64,000 nucleotides of DNA. Source: an uncultured Duncaniella sp. GTDB taxonomy: Bacteria > Bacteroidota > Bacteroidia > Bacteroidales > Muribaculaceae. Below, piece by piece: positions 35,456-44,063 of the stretch. A program made the position numbers and the translations under genes. Position 1 is the stretch's first letter. Each line of letters starts with the position of its first letter. Where the stretch lies: positions 1-64,000 of the forward strand of contig CAJUKP010000006.1 of the NCBI GenBank assembly GCA_910587165.1, read 5' to 3'. Below the pieces are notes generated by a model. It searched no databases. It was given only the letters and a program-made list of their open reading frames with translations, and was not told where the DNA came from.

Positions 35456-35488
35456 CAAATTTACAAAAAATTCCCTTAAAAAGCACAA
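35456..35488 (-). promoter_or_regulatory. Promoter of purT
   Basis: On the minus strand TTGT (35485-35488), 21-bp spacer, TAAATTTG (35456-35463). The -7 element is exact, the -33 approximate. Confidence 0.55.
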
Positions 35489-35499
35489 CGGAAAATAGA

Positions 35500-35531
35500 T
35501 TTGAAAAATTCACGGGAAATTGTTAATTTTG
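35500..35531 (+). promoter_or_regulatory. Promoter of tpiA
   Basis: TTTG (35500-35503), 20-bp spacer, TAATTTTG (35524-35531): exact consensus, 37 nt upstream of the ATG. Confidence 0.8.
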
Positions 35532-35568
35532 CCACACGATTTTACATCAATAATTTTCATAGGTAAAA

Positions 35569-36324
35569 ATGAGAAAAAACATTGTAGCAGGCAACTGGAA
35601 AATGAACACCACCCTGCCCGAGGGCATCAAGCTCGCCGAAGAGGTAAATGCAGCTCTTGCCAACTCGACTCCCAAGTGCGACGTGGTAATCTGTGTGCCT
35701 TTCACCCACCTTGCATCCATCAACAACGTCATTGACAAGAACAAGCTTGGCCTTGGCGCTGAAAACTGCGCTGACCACAAGTCCGGCGCATATACCGGCG
35801 AGGTTTCAGCCCCCATGGTTGCTTCCACCGGAGCCACCTACGTAATCCTCGGCCACTCCGAGCGTCGCCAGTACTACGGCGAGACCTCCGAGACTCTCCG
35901 CGAGAAAGTGCGTCTCGCACTCGACAATGGCCTCACCCCTATCTTCTGCATCGGTGAAGTGCTCGAGCAGCGCGAGGATGGCAGCTTCTTTGACGTCGTG
36001 AAATGCCAGATTGAAGAGGGTCTGTTCAATCTTGATGCAGCTGAATTCGGCAAGATCATCCTCGCCTATGAACCCGTATGGGCTATCGGCACAGGCAAGA
36101 CCGCTACCGACGACCAGGCACAGGAGATGCACGCCTTCATCCGCAAGACTATCGCTGACAAGTATGGCGCTGAAGTTGCCGACAACACCTCCATCCTCTA
36201 CGGAGGCAGCTGCAAGCCCACCAACGCAGCACAACTCTTTGCCAAACCCGACGTGGACGGTGGCCTCATCGGTGGCGCTGCCCTCCAGGCCGAATCCTTC
36301 ATGGGAATCGTCAACGCTTTCTGA
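35569..36324 (+). CDS. tpiA: Triosephosphate isomerase
   Basis: Glycolytic interconversion of dihydroxyacetone phosphate and glyceraldehyde 3-phosphate. The 251-residue TIM barrel shows the substrate Lys in GNWKMN (K11), the catalytic His in VILGHSERR, the catalytic Glu in AYEPVWAIGTG and the phosphate loop around LYGGSCKP. Codon use is strongly biased toward C-ending codons compared with its neighbours, as expected for a highly expressed gene. It has its own consensus promoter; a 13-bp inverted repeat follows at 36342-36378. Confidence 0.98.
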   Translation: MRKNIVAGNWKMNTTLPEGIKLAEEVNAALANSTPKCDVVICVPFTHLASINNVIDKNKLGLGAENCADHKSGAYTGEVSAPMVASTGATYVILGHSERRQYYGETSETLREKVRLALDNGLTPIFCIGEVLEQREDGSFFDVVKCQIEEGLFNLDAAEFGKIILAYEPVWAIGTGKTATDDQAQEMHAFIRKTIADKYGAEVADNTSILYGGSCKPTNAAQLFAKPDVDGGLIGGAALQAESFMGIVNAF

Positions 36325-36341
36325 CAACCAAACTACTTTAT

Positions 36342-36378
36342 ATAATGAAGGGAGGCGCCTATGCACTCCCTTCATTAT
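36342..36378. repeat. 13-bp perfect inverted repeat after tpiA
   Basis: ATAATGAAGGGAG (36342-36354) and CTCCCTTCATTAT (36366-36378) pair perfectly around an 11-nt loop. There is no T-run on either strand, so it is more likely an mRNA-stabilising or partial-termination hairpin between tpiA and the SPOR gene than a full terminator. Confidence 0.6.
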
Positions 36379-36407
36379 CATCACAAACAACCGACACTCC
36401 AAACGAG

Positions 36408-36890
36408 ATGAGATTCATTTCAGCCATATTGCTTTTCACAGCCTCGTCGTCACTGCCACTCTTTGCCGATGTCTCCACAACCACAATAGTTGATCATATC
36501 ACAGTCGGCACCGAGAATACTGTGGTTCAGCCCGACGCCCTGCTGCAACGCCTCTTTCCCATTGAGAACGAGGCCGCCGAAGAGGAAAAGGAAGAAGTGA
36601 TACGCCCGACCAGCGGGAGAATGGCGGGATATCGTGTGCAGGTATTCAGCGACAACAATGCCCGCACCGCAAAAGCTGAGGCTAACTCAAAACAAAGACT
36701 CATCTCCTCACGCTTCCCCCAATACCAGACATACGTGATGTACACATCGCCTTACTGGAGACTGAAAGTCGGTGACTTCCGCACACAGCAGGAAGCCAAC
36801 GCCGCCGCTGCAGAACTCCGTTCTGCCTTTCCATCTTACAGCAAGGAAATACGCGTGGTGCGTGACCGCGTAAACATATCAGCTGATTGA
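36408..36890 (+). CDS. SPOR-domain cell-wall-binding protein
   Basis: A 160-residue secreted protein: signal peptide about 1-20, an acidic linker with a run of Glu, then a SPOR domain (about 85-160) with GYRVQVFSDNN at its start and WRLKVGDFRTQQEANAA further on. SPOR domains bind denuded glycan strands of septal peptidoglycan. The ATG at 36408 begins the signal peptide, and the upstream extension to 36345 runs through a hairpin and is rejected. One base separates its stop from the folE start. tpiA-SPOR-folE is, to my knowledge, a recurring order in Bacteroidales. Confidence 0.88.
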   Translation: MRFISAILLFTASSSLPLFADVSTTTIVDHITVGTENTVVQPDALLQRLFPIENEAAEEEKEEVIRPTSGRMAGYRVQVFSDNNARTAKAEANSKQRLISSRFPQYQTYVMYTSPYWRLKVGDFRTQQEANAAAAELRSAFPSYSKEIRVVRDRVNISAD

Positions 36891-36891
36891 A

Positions 36892-37470
36892 ATGTCAAAA
36901 CAACTATCCGAAGAAACGATCAATGAGATAGCCGGACACTACGCCGCTATCATCCGACTTCTCGGGGAGGACATCACCCGTGAGGGACTTGTGAAAACAC
37001 CCGTTAGGGCGGCAAAGGCCATGGCCTTTGTCACACGCGGCTATCGCCAGGATCCGGACGAGATCATAAATGGTGCAATCTTCTCACATGAAGGCTCACG
37101 TATGGTCATCGTGAAAGACATCGAATTCCACTCCCTCTGCGAACATCACATTCTTCCGTTCTTCGGACGGATCTCAATCGGATACATACCACAAGGCAAA
37201 ACCATAGGCCTAAGCAAACTCGCACGGCTTGTTGATTTCTATGCCCGTAGACTGCAGGTACAGGAAAGGCTCACAAAACAGATATGCGACATTGTGGCTG
37301 AAAAGCTCAATGCAGCCGGAGTCATCGTAACCTGCACGGCCGACCATCTTTGCATGAAGATGCGTGGTGTCGAGAAACAGCTTCCTTCCACTACCACGAC
37401 AGAAACCACAGGACTGTTTTCAGATTCGGCGTCGCTCCGTGAGGAGTTTTTCGCGTCACTCCGTCATTGA
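36892..37470 (+). CDS. folE: GTP cyclohydrolase I
   Basis: First step of tetrahydrofolate synthesis, converting GTP to dihydroneopterin triphosphate. The 192 residues have the zinc ligands in EFHSLCEHHILPFFG and the later TCTADHLCMKMRGV, plus the substrate-binding GLSKLARLVDFYARRLQVQE. Length is typical. It is coupled to the SPOR gene by a 1-nt gap. Together with folP at 31282 the window holds two folate-pathway genes in separate operons. Confidence 0.97.
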   Translation: MSKQLSEETINEIAGHYAAIIRLLGEDITREGLVKTPVRAAKAMAFVTRGYRQDPDEIINGAIFSHEGSRMVIVKDIEFHSLCEHHILPFFGRISIGYIPQGKTIGLSKLARLVDFYARRLQVQERLTKQICDIVAEKLNAAGVIVTCTADHLCMKMRGVEKQLPSTTTTETTGLFSDSASLREEFFASLRH

Positions 37471-37566
37471 TATTAACAATTATTTAGTGAAATTAATTGG
37501 CTTTTCGGGGTTATTACTCCGAGAAGGTTAAATACGTGCGTCTTTTGACCAATTAGAGTTAAAGCT

Positions 37567-37598
37567 ATTGGGCAACAACAAAATATGACGTAACTTTG
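37567..37598 (+). promoter_or_regulatory. Promoter of candidate RNA C
   Basis: ATTG (37567-37570), 20-bp spacer, TAACTTTG (37591-37598). The -7 element is exact, and the -33 matches three of four bases. No protein gene follows on the plus strand until 41158. Confidence 0.55.
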
Positions 37599-37604
37599 CA
37601 GTGC

Positions 37605-37935
37605 AAAAAGCAAAATCCCCCCGGACGCCGGGAGCTTAAAATACCGAGGCGCCTGTCGGAATCATTGCACAATGAATGACATCTACACATGAATTACACA
37701 TAAAGATATTTTAAACGCCAATCAACAATCTTATCTTACGAAAAAACACGAAACCATAATCTTTTTTCCTAAATCTGTCTAAATGAAAATCCATTTTTGA
37801 TCATCCCTATTATCACACCTCCGGATTAATCCGATGATTCAGGGGACAAGTTTGAGAAAACGAATTACCGATAATTAGAATTGATGATTATAATTTCGGG
37901 CGCTCGCTGCGTGACGCAGAGGGCGCTTTTTCTTT
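37605..37935 (+). ncRNA. Candidate small RNA C, about 330 nt
   Basis: Between a promoter (37567-37598) and a plus-strand terminator (37900-37935) lies a gene-free segment. Its 5' part can form a closed three-way structure: GTGCAA (37601-37606) with TTGCAC (37665-37670), enclosing a CCCGG/CCGGG hairpin (37620-37632) and a CCGA/TCGG hairpin around GGCGCCTG. The closing pair starts at or just before the estimated 5' end. Only tiny reading frames are present. I compared it by eye with RNase P, tmRNA and SRP RNA hallmarks and found none. The remainder of the 466-bp gap (37471-37566) holds a possible hairpin, TAATTGG/CCAATTA. Confidence 0.45.
37900..37935 (+). terminator. Intrinsic terminator, plus strand
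   Basis: GCGCTC (37900-37905) pairs with GGGCGC (37921-37926, one T-G pair), enclosing CTGCG/CGCAG around TGA, followed by TTTTTCTTT. The T-run is on the plus strand only, so it terminates a plus-strand transcript, not lptD. Confidence 0.8.
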
Positions 37936-37936
37936 A

Positions 37937-40870
37937 TCAGTACCACTTGACACCGTTTGACAGCGACGAGCGCTTGTCATACTTCAGATCGGCAAGGAGA
38001 GATGACTTGACCGAGATGTGGAAATTATAGCTCTTATATGGTCCCACAGGCACGAAGCTCGCCCTCATGGTGAAACAATGCATATCTCTGGATATATTGC
38101 AGTTCATATAAGCAAGCTTATGCGTATCGAAGTTGTAGCTCGCCGAGAATCCGAAGTTCCAGTTGGCCGTAGGCCTTATATTGCCCGAGAAAGATAGATT
38201 CTGGGTAATCTTACCCTTGTATTCAAGCTTCTTCTTGTCAAATTCTCCATAGCCGTAGTTGACAGAATAGTTGAATGTCAGGTTCCAGGGCACTGACCAT
38301 TTCATGTAACCGTTATCACCGATCTGGATACCGCTTTTCTTCGATCCGGAACCCGATCCGTTTCGGTTACCGCCCTGATAGTCCGACGTATCGTCAGCAA
38401 ACTCCTGATCCTCCGTCGTATCCGACTTCTTACTATCATCGCTGTCACCACCGCCGAAAAGTTTTTTGAAAGTCTCGTTATTGAGAGTATAGCTGAACGA
38501 TGTTCCCGTACTTGACAACTTACCCCAACCTTTACCTTGCGTGATTCGGAGCTTGTTGACCCTGACAGGATTACCTGATGCATTAAGAGCGTATGTGTAG
38601 ACATCCCACGTCGCTGAAAGATTGAGATTGAAATTCTTCATCAGTCTCAGCATCAGAGATGTGTTGAGATTTGACCATCTCAAGGAATCGGCGGCAAAGT
38701 TATAGCTCTGTGACAATGTGAAATTCTCTATCAGTGAGATCTTCTTCTCTCCAATGGAATCATTGTCCGTCTTAACCTTCATCTCAACATTATTGGCAAG
38801 CGAGAAGCTTACAGCACCTGTTTTGCCACGTCCGGGAACACCGAAAAGACTGTTGGGGAAATAAGAGTAGTCTCTCTTCTGGAGCTGGCCCTGTGAGTCT
38901 GTATAATTGTAGGATCCGTAATACCCGAAGAAGGGAGATCCGAAATCAGGAGCTCCGGAAAATGACACTGTAGGCGTGAGCACGTGGCGGATCATCTTGA
39001 CCTTGTCGCCAAGGAACGGAAGCGGTTGGAAAAAACCATAGATCTTTGTATCAAGCGAAACAGATCCCGAGAAATCCCATACATTATAGAAGCTGTATGT
39101 GGTGTCGAGCACCTCCGCCGAAGCATTCGGATCCCACTGACGACGCACCTTGGTTGTGTACATCCTGTCAGTTATACTTATCGAGGGGGTCACATTTATA
39201 TACTTCAGCACATTGAACGTAGCGGAAATAGGTATTGAATGTTTCATACCGTTGCGCCAGTCCTTGATCAGACTCTTCTTGAAGAATACATCCTGCTTGG
39301 CTGTCAGAGAGTTGTTGAACTGACCGGAATATGACATCTTTATCTTCTCATACCACTTCTCCTCACCCACAGCACGCTTTCTCTTGAACGGATATATCTG
39401 CGACATTGTGAGTGTGAAATTGGGGAATGACACGGCAAGAGTGGAATCCTGTGTTCGCTGTGACACACTGGCAGTTGTAGACAACGACCATTTTGAATTC
39501 GGGAAACGGTATGTCATGTTGACTGTCGAGCTCTTGGTATTCTCCGTAAATGCGTTGGAGTAATAGGAGTTAAGGTCATTTCGTGTATAACCGCTCGTGG
39601 TGAAGTTCACACTTGCCGAGAATGTCATGTTCGGATTTGCCTTTGAATCCTGGGAATGGCTCCAAAGTATCTGGAAGTTGGTTGCCTTCGAGTAGTCAGG
39701 CATTCCCTTGTCTCCGGTAATGGTCTTGAGATATGATATATTGAAATTACCTGAGTACTTATATCGTTTCAGATACGCCGACTGAGCTCTGAGTCCCCAC
39801 GAACCGAGAGTATATATCTCTCCTGTCAAAGCAAGGTCGATATTGTCGCTGATCGCGAAATAATATCCGCCATTACTGAGATAATATCCCCGGTTGTAGT
39901 CATCTCCGAATGTCGGAAATATGACACCTGAAGAATATTTCTCCGAGAACGGGAAAAATCCGAAAGGCACAGCGAGAGGCAACGGGAGACCCTCAAGCAC
40001 CATATAAGCCGGACCCATCACCACATCCTTGCCCGGGCGCACTTTCGCCTTGGTCAGCTGCATATAGAAATGCGGATGCTCATGGTTGTCACAGGTGGTA
40101 TACTTTCCATTCTGGATATAGAATGTATTCTCATCAATTTTCTTGGACTGTCCGCCGGTCAGATATCCCTCACCCTGCTGGGTAATGACATCCGTGATGA
40201 AGCCATATTCAGTCTTGAAGTTATACCTCATGGTCTTTGCCTCATAGGTTGTACCCTTGTCATCAAACACAGGCGAACCCTGCACCTCTCCTGTCGAGTC
40301 CGGCACACCGACAGCATAGACTGTGGAACTGTCAAGATCCATCTCTATACGGTCGGCATCAAGCTTTATATCACCATAGGTCACATTGCTCTTTCCGAAC
40401 ATATATGCAAGATTCCTTCCTACGAGGAGCATGGAATCCTGAGCAGTGAACTCAACGGGATTGTCAAGATCAACCTTTGTCCTGACAATCCTGGGGCCGT
40501 TTTCCTCATTCTTTCCACCGCTTATCCTGCGTCTGCTCAGACGCGGACGGGTAGCCGTGTCAGTTGATGCCACATGACGGCGCAGGGATGAAATCGAGTC
40601 CTCTGAATCCGGGGTTAAAACAAGGGAATCTCCAACGGACAAAGAGTCGCCTTCCGCGACATCGTGACGTTCCGCCCCTTCCAGCACACTGTCAATCCGC
40701 TCGAGGAACGACTTTCCACGTCCTGTGCTGTCTACATCCACTGAGTCAAGCTCAGGATGTGCTGCTGCCGTGAAGATACCGTTGGATTGCTGGACGGGGC
40801 GTGACAGCGCCCCTACCGTAAGGGCACTCGTCAGCACTATAAATATAATATATAGATGAGTCTTGCTCAA
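37937..40870 (-). CDS. lptD: LptD-like outer-membrane LPS assembly protein
   Basis: Outer-membrane barrel that with LptE inserts lipopolysaccharide at the cell surface. From the TTG at 40870 the protein has 977 residues: a signal peptide ending near TVGALSR, a Ser/Asp-rich linker, an OstA/LptA-like beta-jellyroll (about 125-240, around GDIKLDADRIEMDLDSS), and a long barrel to the C-terminal Trp-Tyr. An acidic and Gly/Ser-rich insertion (about 845-880) probably forms an extracellular or periplasmic loop. The frame extends to a TTG at 40936, but that codon lies within the -7 promoter element, so the internal TTG is preferred. No in-frame ATG exists before the jellyroll. Confidence 0.87.
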   Translation of the reverse strand: MSKTHLYIIFIVLTSALTVGALSRPVQQSNGIFTAAAHPELDSVDVDSTGRGKSFLERIDSVLEGAERHDVAEGDSLSVGDSLVLTPDSEDSISSLRRHVASTDTATRPRLSRRRISGGKNEENGPRIVRTKVDLDNPVEFTAQDSMLLVGRNLAYMFGKSNVTYGDIKLDADRIEMDLDSSTVYAVGVPDSTGEVQGSPVFDDKGTTYEAKTMRYNFKTEYGFITDVITQQGEGYLTGGQSKKIDENTFYIQNGKYTTCDNHEHPHFYMQLTKAKVRPGKDVVMGPAYMVLEGLPLPLAVPFGFFPFSEKYSSGVIFPTFGDDYNRGYYLSNGGYYFAISDNIDLALTGEIYTLGSWGLRAQSAYLKRYKYSGNFNISYLKTITGDKGMPDYSKATNFQILWSHSQDSKANPNMTFSASVNFTTSGYTRNDLNSYYSNAFTENTKSSTVNMTYRFPNSKWSLSTTASVSQRTQDSTLAVSFPNFTLTMSQIYPFKRKRAVGEEKWYEKIKMSYSGQFNNSLTAKQDVFFKKSLIKDWRNGMKHSIPISATFNVLKYINVTPSISITDRMYTTKVRRQWDPNASAEVLDTTYSFYNVWDFSGSVSLDTKIYGFFQPLPFLGDKVKMIRHVLTPTVSFSGAPDFGSPFFGYYGSYNYTDSQGQLQKRDYSYFPNSLFGVPGRGKTGAVSFSLANNVEMKVKTDNDSIGEKKISLIENFTLSQSYNFAADSLRWSNLNTSLMLRLMKNFNLNLSATWDVYTYALNASGNPVRVNKLRITQGKGWGKLSSTGTSFSYTLNNETFKKLFGGGDSDDSKKSDTTEDQEFADDTSDYQGGNRNGSGSGSKKSGIQIGDNGYMKWSVPWNLTFNYSVNYGYGEFDKKKLEYKGKITQNLSFSGNIRPTANWNFGFSASYNFDTHKLAYMNCNISRDMHCFTMRASFVPVGPYKSYNFHISVKSSLLADLKYDKRSSLSNGVKWY

Positions 40871-40933
40871 ACTGTGTTCTAATATATAATGTGTCTGTGG
40901 AGGAGTAGAGATTGCTTCTGATGAAAGACGGTG

Positions 40934-40964
40934 CAAAGGTATAACTTTCTGCCCAATCAGACAA
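40934..40964 (-). promoter_or_regulatory. Promoter of lptD
   Basis: On the minus strand TTGT (40961-40964), 19-bp spacer, TACCTTTG (40934-40941). Transcription would start near 40927, leaving a leader of about 57 nt before the TTG at 40870. In 40965-41157 I see only a lone TATTTTTG (41100-41107) ahead of the Lrp gene. Confidence 0.6.
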
Positions 40965-41157
40965 CATACATTGCTTTTTTTAACCTAATACGCGAATGAC
41001 GACAGCTCTTCAAAAAGTCAAATTCCTTCTCGATGTCAAAAAAATCCCATTTTTATTATAAAAGAAGACAAAATAGTATATAATTATGAAAAGATTTACT
41101 ATTTTTGCAGACTGAAAATCATTCATTTTTTGCAACTATCATTATATATCGAATCTA

Positions 41158-41628
41158 ATGTCACGCCAACACTTTGATTCCTTGGACCTAAGAATCCTGG
41201 AAATGCTTTCAAACAATGCGCGGAAGCCCTTTCTTGAGATTGCGCGCGAAACAAACATATCCGGTGCCGCTATTCACCAGCGCATTCAGAAGCTGACTGC
41301 CTCCGGAGTCATCAAAGGGTTCAAGACCGAGATAGACCCCACATCTGTCGGCTACCAGACCTGCGCATATATCGGATTTATACTCACCGATCCCACCAAG
41401 TTCAATCAGGTGGTAGAGCGTCTGCTCGAAATCCCCGAGGTGGTGGATTGTCATTTCACTACGGGATCCTACGATGTGTTCGCCAAAATATACGCCAGAA
41501 ACAACGAGCATCTTCTTCAGATCATCCACAATAAGCTTAATCTTGGCACTGGCCGCACAGAGACCCTCATCTCATTCAAGGAAGTCTTCAAGCGCCCCAT
41601 ACCCATCCTCGCTGAGAATGTGGACTGA
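41158..41628 (+). CDS. Lrp/AsnC-family transcriptional regulator
   Basis: A 156-residue regulator: an N-terminal winged helix-turn-helix (about 5-60) with LDLRILEMLSNNARKPFLEIA and ISGAAIHQRIQKLTASGVIKGF, then the RAM ligand-binding domain with the VVDCHFTTGSYDVFAKIYARN core. Members respond to amino acids and act as octamers. The ligand and regulon are unknown. The next gene, mtaB, begins 31 nt downstream and may be co-transcribed. A lone -7 element (41100-41107) is the only promoter sign. Confidence 0.93.
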   Translation: MSRQHFDSLDLRILEMLSNNARKPFLEIARETNISGAAIHQRIQKLTASGVIKGFKTEIDPTSVGYQTCAYIGFILTDPTKFNQVVERLLEIPEVVDCHFTTGSYDVFAKIYARNNEHLLQIIHNKLNLGTGRTETLISFKEVFKRPIPILAENVD

Positions 41629-41659
41629 TCGCCCTTAGAATACGCAATTCCAAAACAAC

Positions 41660-42991
41660 TTGACTGACAATAATATTTTCCGCACACGCACAGCCCTGTT
41701 CCACACGCTGGGCTGTAAGTTGAATTTTGCAGAAACGTCAACCATTGCCCGGATGTTTGCCGAACACGGCATCCACCGGGCAACTGTTGATGAAGACCCC
41801 GACTATATCGTGGTCAACACCTGCAGTGTCACCGAAGTAGCCGACAAGAAATGCCGCCAGACAATACGGTCTTTCGCCCGTCGCTATCCCCGGGCCTCAA
41901 TTCTCGTCACCGGCTGCTACGCCCAGCTTCGGCCTGACGAGGCCTCAAAGCTGCCGGGAGTGAAGGTTGTCGCCGGAACAGATCGCAAACTTCGGCTCTT
42001 GGAGTATTTAGAGAGTATGGATTCTGACAACAATGAGTCTGAAACCGTATGCCATCACACGGCGACACGCGATATCAGGGACTTCAATCCCTCATGCTCG
42101 AAAGGAGACAGGACCAGATATTTCCTCAAAGTGCAGGATGGGTGTGACTATTATTGCTCTTATTGCACTATCCCGATGGCCCGTGGACGTAGCCGTTCCG
42201 GATCAATAGATCAGATAGTGGCACAAGCTCGTCAGGTTGCAGCTGAAGGTGGAAAGGAGATCGTGATCACTGGAGTAAACACCGGTGATTTCGGGAAAGG
42301 GACAGACCATAATCTCCTTGACTTGTGTCGTGAGCTCGACCGAATTGACGGCATCGAGCGTTACCGCATATCTTCTATCGAGCCAAATCTGCTCACAGAT
42401 GATATAATAGATTTCACAGCCGCATCAGGCAAATTCATGCCTCACTTCCACATACCGCTCCAAAGTGGTTCCGATAAGGTGCTTGAACTGATGCGCCGCC
42501 GATATGACACCGCACTCTTCCGTAAAAAGGTGGAAAGGATCAGGTCGACCATACCTGACGCCTTCATAGGCGTCGACCTCATAGTCGGGGCTCGTGGAGA
42601 GACCATTGAATGCTTCGAGGAATCACGTAGATTTGTAGAAAGCCTGGATATATCCCGCCTGCACGTTTTCACTTACAGCGAACGAGCCGGGACCAAAGCT
42701 CTCGAGATCACGCCCATTGTCAGTCAGGAGGAGAAACACCACCGGACACGTATCATGCTTGATATATCTGACCGTAAACTCAAGGAGTTCACAGCGAAAT
42801 ATACCGGTACCACCCGCCCTGTCCTGATCGAACATCCGAGAAGCGATGGCTCGATGGCCGGATTTACTGACAATTATCTCCGCGTCACACTCTCCAATCC
42901 CGATCCCGCGGAAGCAAATACCACCATGCCGGTAAAAATCGGGACATTCATACCTGAGGATGAATTGTCCGATGGAACTGTTGTACGATGA
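41660..42991 (+). CDS. mtaB: tRNA t6A37 methylthiotransferase MtaB-like
   Basis: Radical-SAM enzyme that adds a methylthio group to N6-threonylcarbamoyladenosine at tRNA position 37. The 443 residues have an N-terminal MTTase domain (HTLGCKLNFAET, VVNTCSVTE, LVTGCYAQ, giving three cluster Cys), the radical-SAM motif DGCDYYCSYCTIP, and a C-terminal TRAM-like region. The start is TTG at 41660: no ATG lies between the preceding stop and the conserved LGCKLN segment, and the distance to it fits homologues. The gene overlaps the next glycosyltransferase by 4 nt (ATGA). Confidence 0.92.
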   Translation: MTDNNIFRTRTALFHTLGCKLNFAETSTIARMFAEHGIHRATVDEDPDYIVVNTCSVTEVADKKCRQTIRSFARRYPRASILVTGCYAQLRPDEASKLPGVKVVAGTDRKLRLLEYLESMDSDNNESETVCHHTATRDIRDFNPSCSKGDRTRYFLKVQDGCDYYCSYCTIPMARGRSRSGSIDQIVAQARQVAAEGGKEIVITGVNTGDFGKGTDHNLLDLCRELDRIDGIERYRISSIEPNLLTDDIIDFTAASGKFMPHFHIPLQSGSDKVLELMRRRYDTALFRKKVERIRSTIPDAFIGVDLIVGARGETIECFEESRRFVESLDISRLHVFTYSERAGTKALEITPIVSQEEKHHRTRIMLDISDRKLKEFTAKYTGTTRPVLIEHPRSDGSMAGFTDNYLRVTLSNPDPAEANTTMPVKIGTFIPEDELSDGTVVR

Positions 42992-43989
42992 AACCTGTAG
43001 CAGTAGTAATATTGAATTGGAACGGCGAGAAGATGCTGCGTGAGTATCTCCCCTCCGTGGTCCGGCATACTCCGGCAGGACTGGCAGATGTGGTGGTGGC
43101 CGACAATGGCTCAACCGACACTTCTCTCGCATATCTTCATGATGAGCAACCTGATGTCAGAGTTATACCGCTGCCCGAGAACTATGGCTTTGCTGAAGGT
43201 TACAACAGGGCCATATCAATTCTTGAACCTGATTATCGCTATGTGGTACTCCTTAACTCAGACGTGAAAGTGACTGAGGATTGGCTCACACCCCTGTATG
43301 ATTTCATGGAATCACATCCTGAGGCCGGAGCTGTGCAACCGAAGATCCTATCGCTGTCCGAACCGTTCAAATTCGAATATGCAGGAGCTTGCGGAGGTTT
43401 TCTCGACCGGCAGGGCTACCCTTATTGCAGAGGTCGGATATTTGACACTGTGGAGGATGACAAAGGTCAATACGACACACCTTTGCAAGTATTTTGGGCC
43501 AGCGGGGCCGCTTTTATGGTCCGTACAGAAACATATATTCAAGCCGGTGGACTTGACAGGCTATTTTTCGCCCACATGGAGGAAATTGATCTCTGTTGGC
43601 GCATCAGATTGCTCGGGAAAGAGATATGGGCAGTGCCGTCAGGAAAAGTATATCATCTCGGAGGGGGAAGTCTTCCAGTGTCTTCACCTAAAAAGACATA
43701 TCTGAACTTCCGGAACAACCTCCTCATGCTCTACAAGAACCTGCCTGTATCCACAGGCAGACCGCTTCTCATACGACGCCGCCTGCTTGACACTTTAGCA
43801 TGGGTGAAATTCATTGCATCGGGTGACTGGAAGAATGCCAAGGCTATTTTAAAAGCCCACAACGACTTCAGGAAGATGAAGAACAATTACACGTCCCAAC
43901 CGAAAGAGAACCTTCTGAACGGAGATGTCAATATAGTGTTCGACTACTACATACGGGCAAGGAAGAGATATTCCGAACTGAAAAATTAA
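42988..43989 (+). CDS. Glycosyltransferase family 2, rhamnosyltransferase-like
   Basis: A 333-residue GT-A transferase. The N-terminal VAVVILNWNGEKMLREYLPS, VVADNGSTDTSLA, the metal-binding VVLLNSDVKV, and the acceptor-site FFAHMEEIDLCWRIRLLG are typical of the WbbL/RfbF rhamnosyltransferase group. A hydrophobic or amphipathic C-terminal helix region may hold it at the membrane. It is coupled to mtaB by ATGA. Donor sugar and acceptor are inferred, not shown. Confidence 0.9.
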   Translation: MKPVAVVILNWNGEKMLREYLPSVVRHTPAGLADVVVADNGSTDTSLAYLHDEQPDVRVIPLPENYGFAEGYNRAISILEPDYRYVVLLNSDVKVTEDWLTPLYDFMESHPEAGAVQPKILSLSEPFKFEYAGACGGFLDRQGYPYCRGRIFDTVEDDKGQYDTPLQVFWASGAAFMVRTETYIQAGGLDRLFFAHMEEIDLCWRIRLLGKEIWAVPSGKVYHLGGGSLPVSSPKKTYLNFRNNLLMLYKNLPVSTGRPLLIRRRLLDTLAWVKFIASGDWKNAKAILKAHNDFRKMKNNYTSQPKENLLNGDVNIVFDYYIRARKRYSELKN

Positions 43990-44033
43990 CATTACTTAAC
44001 CCCTCACACAACCGATTCTCAGCGCAAATCTCC

Positions 44034-44041
44034 TATATTTG
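44034..44041 (+). promoter_or_regulatory. -7 element before the ECF sigma gene
   Basis: TATATTTG, 22 nt before the ATG at 44064, with no clear TTTG at the matching -33 distance. Either a weak primary-sigma promoter or, since ECF genes are often autoregulated, one that needs another factor. Confidence 0.4.
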
Positions 44042-44063
44042 CAAAAATTATCCATCATTAATC

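Noticed and set aside
37605..37935. RNase P RNA, tmRNA or SRP RNA at the gap after folE
   Set aside because: None of the conserved core sequences or a tag reading frame is visible.
40070..40567. 165-codon open frame antisense to lptD
   Set aside because: Composition follows the codon structure of lptD on the other strand; no domain or start context.
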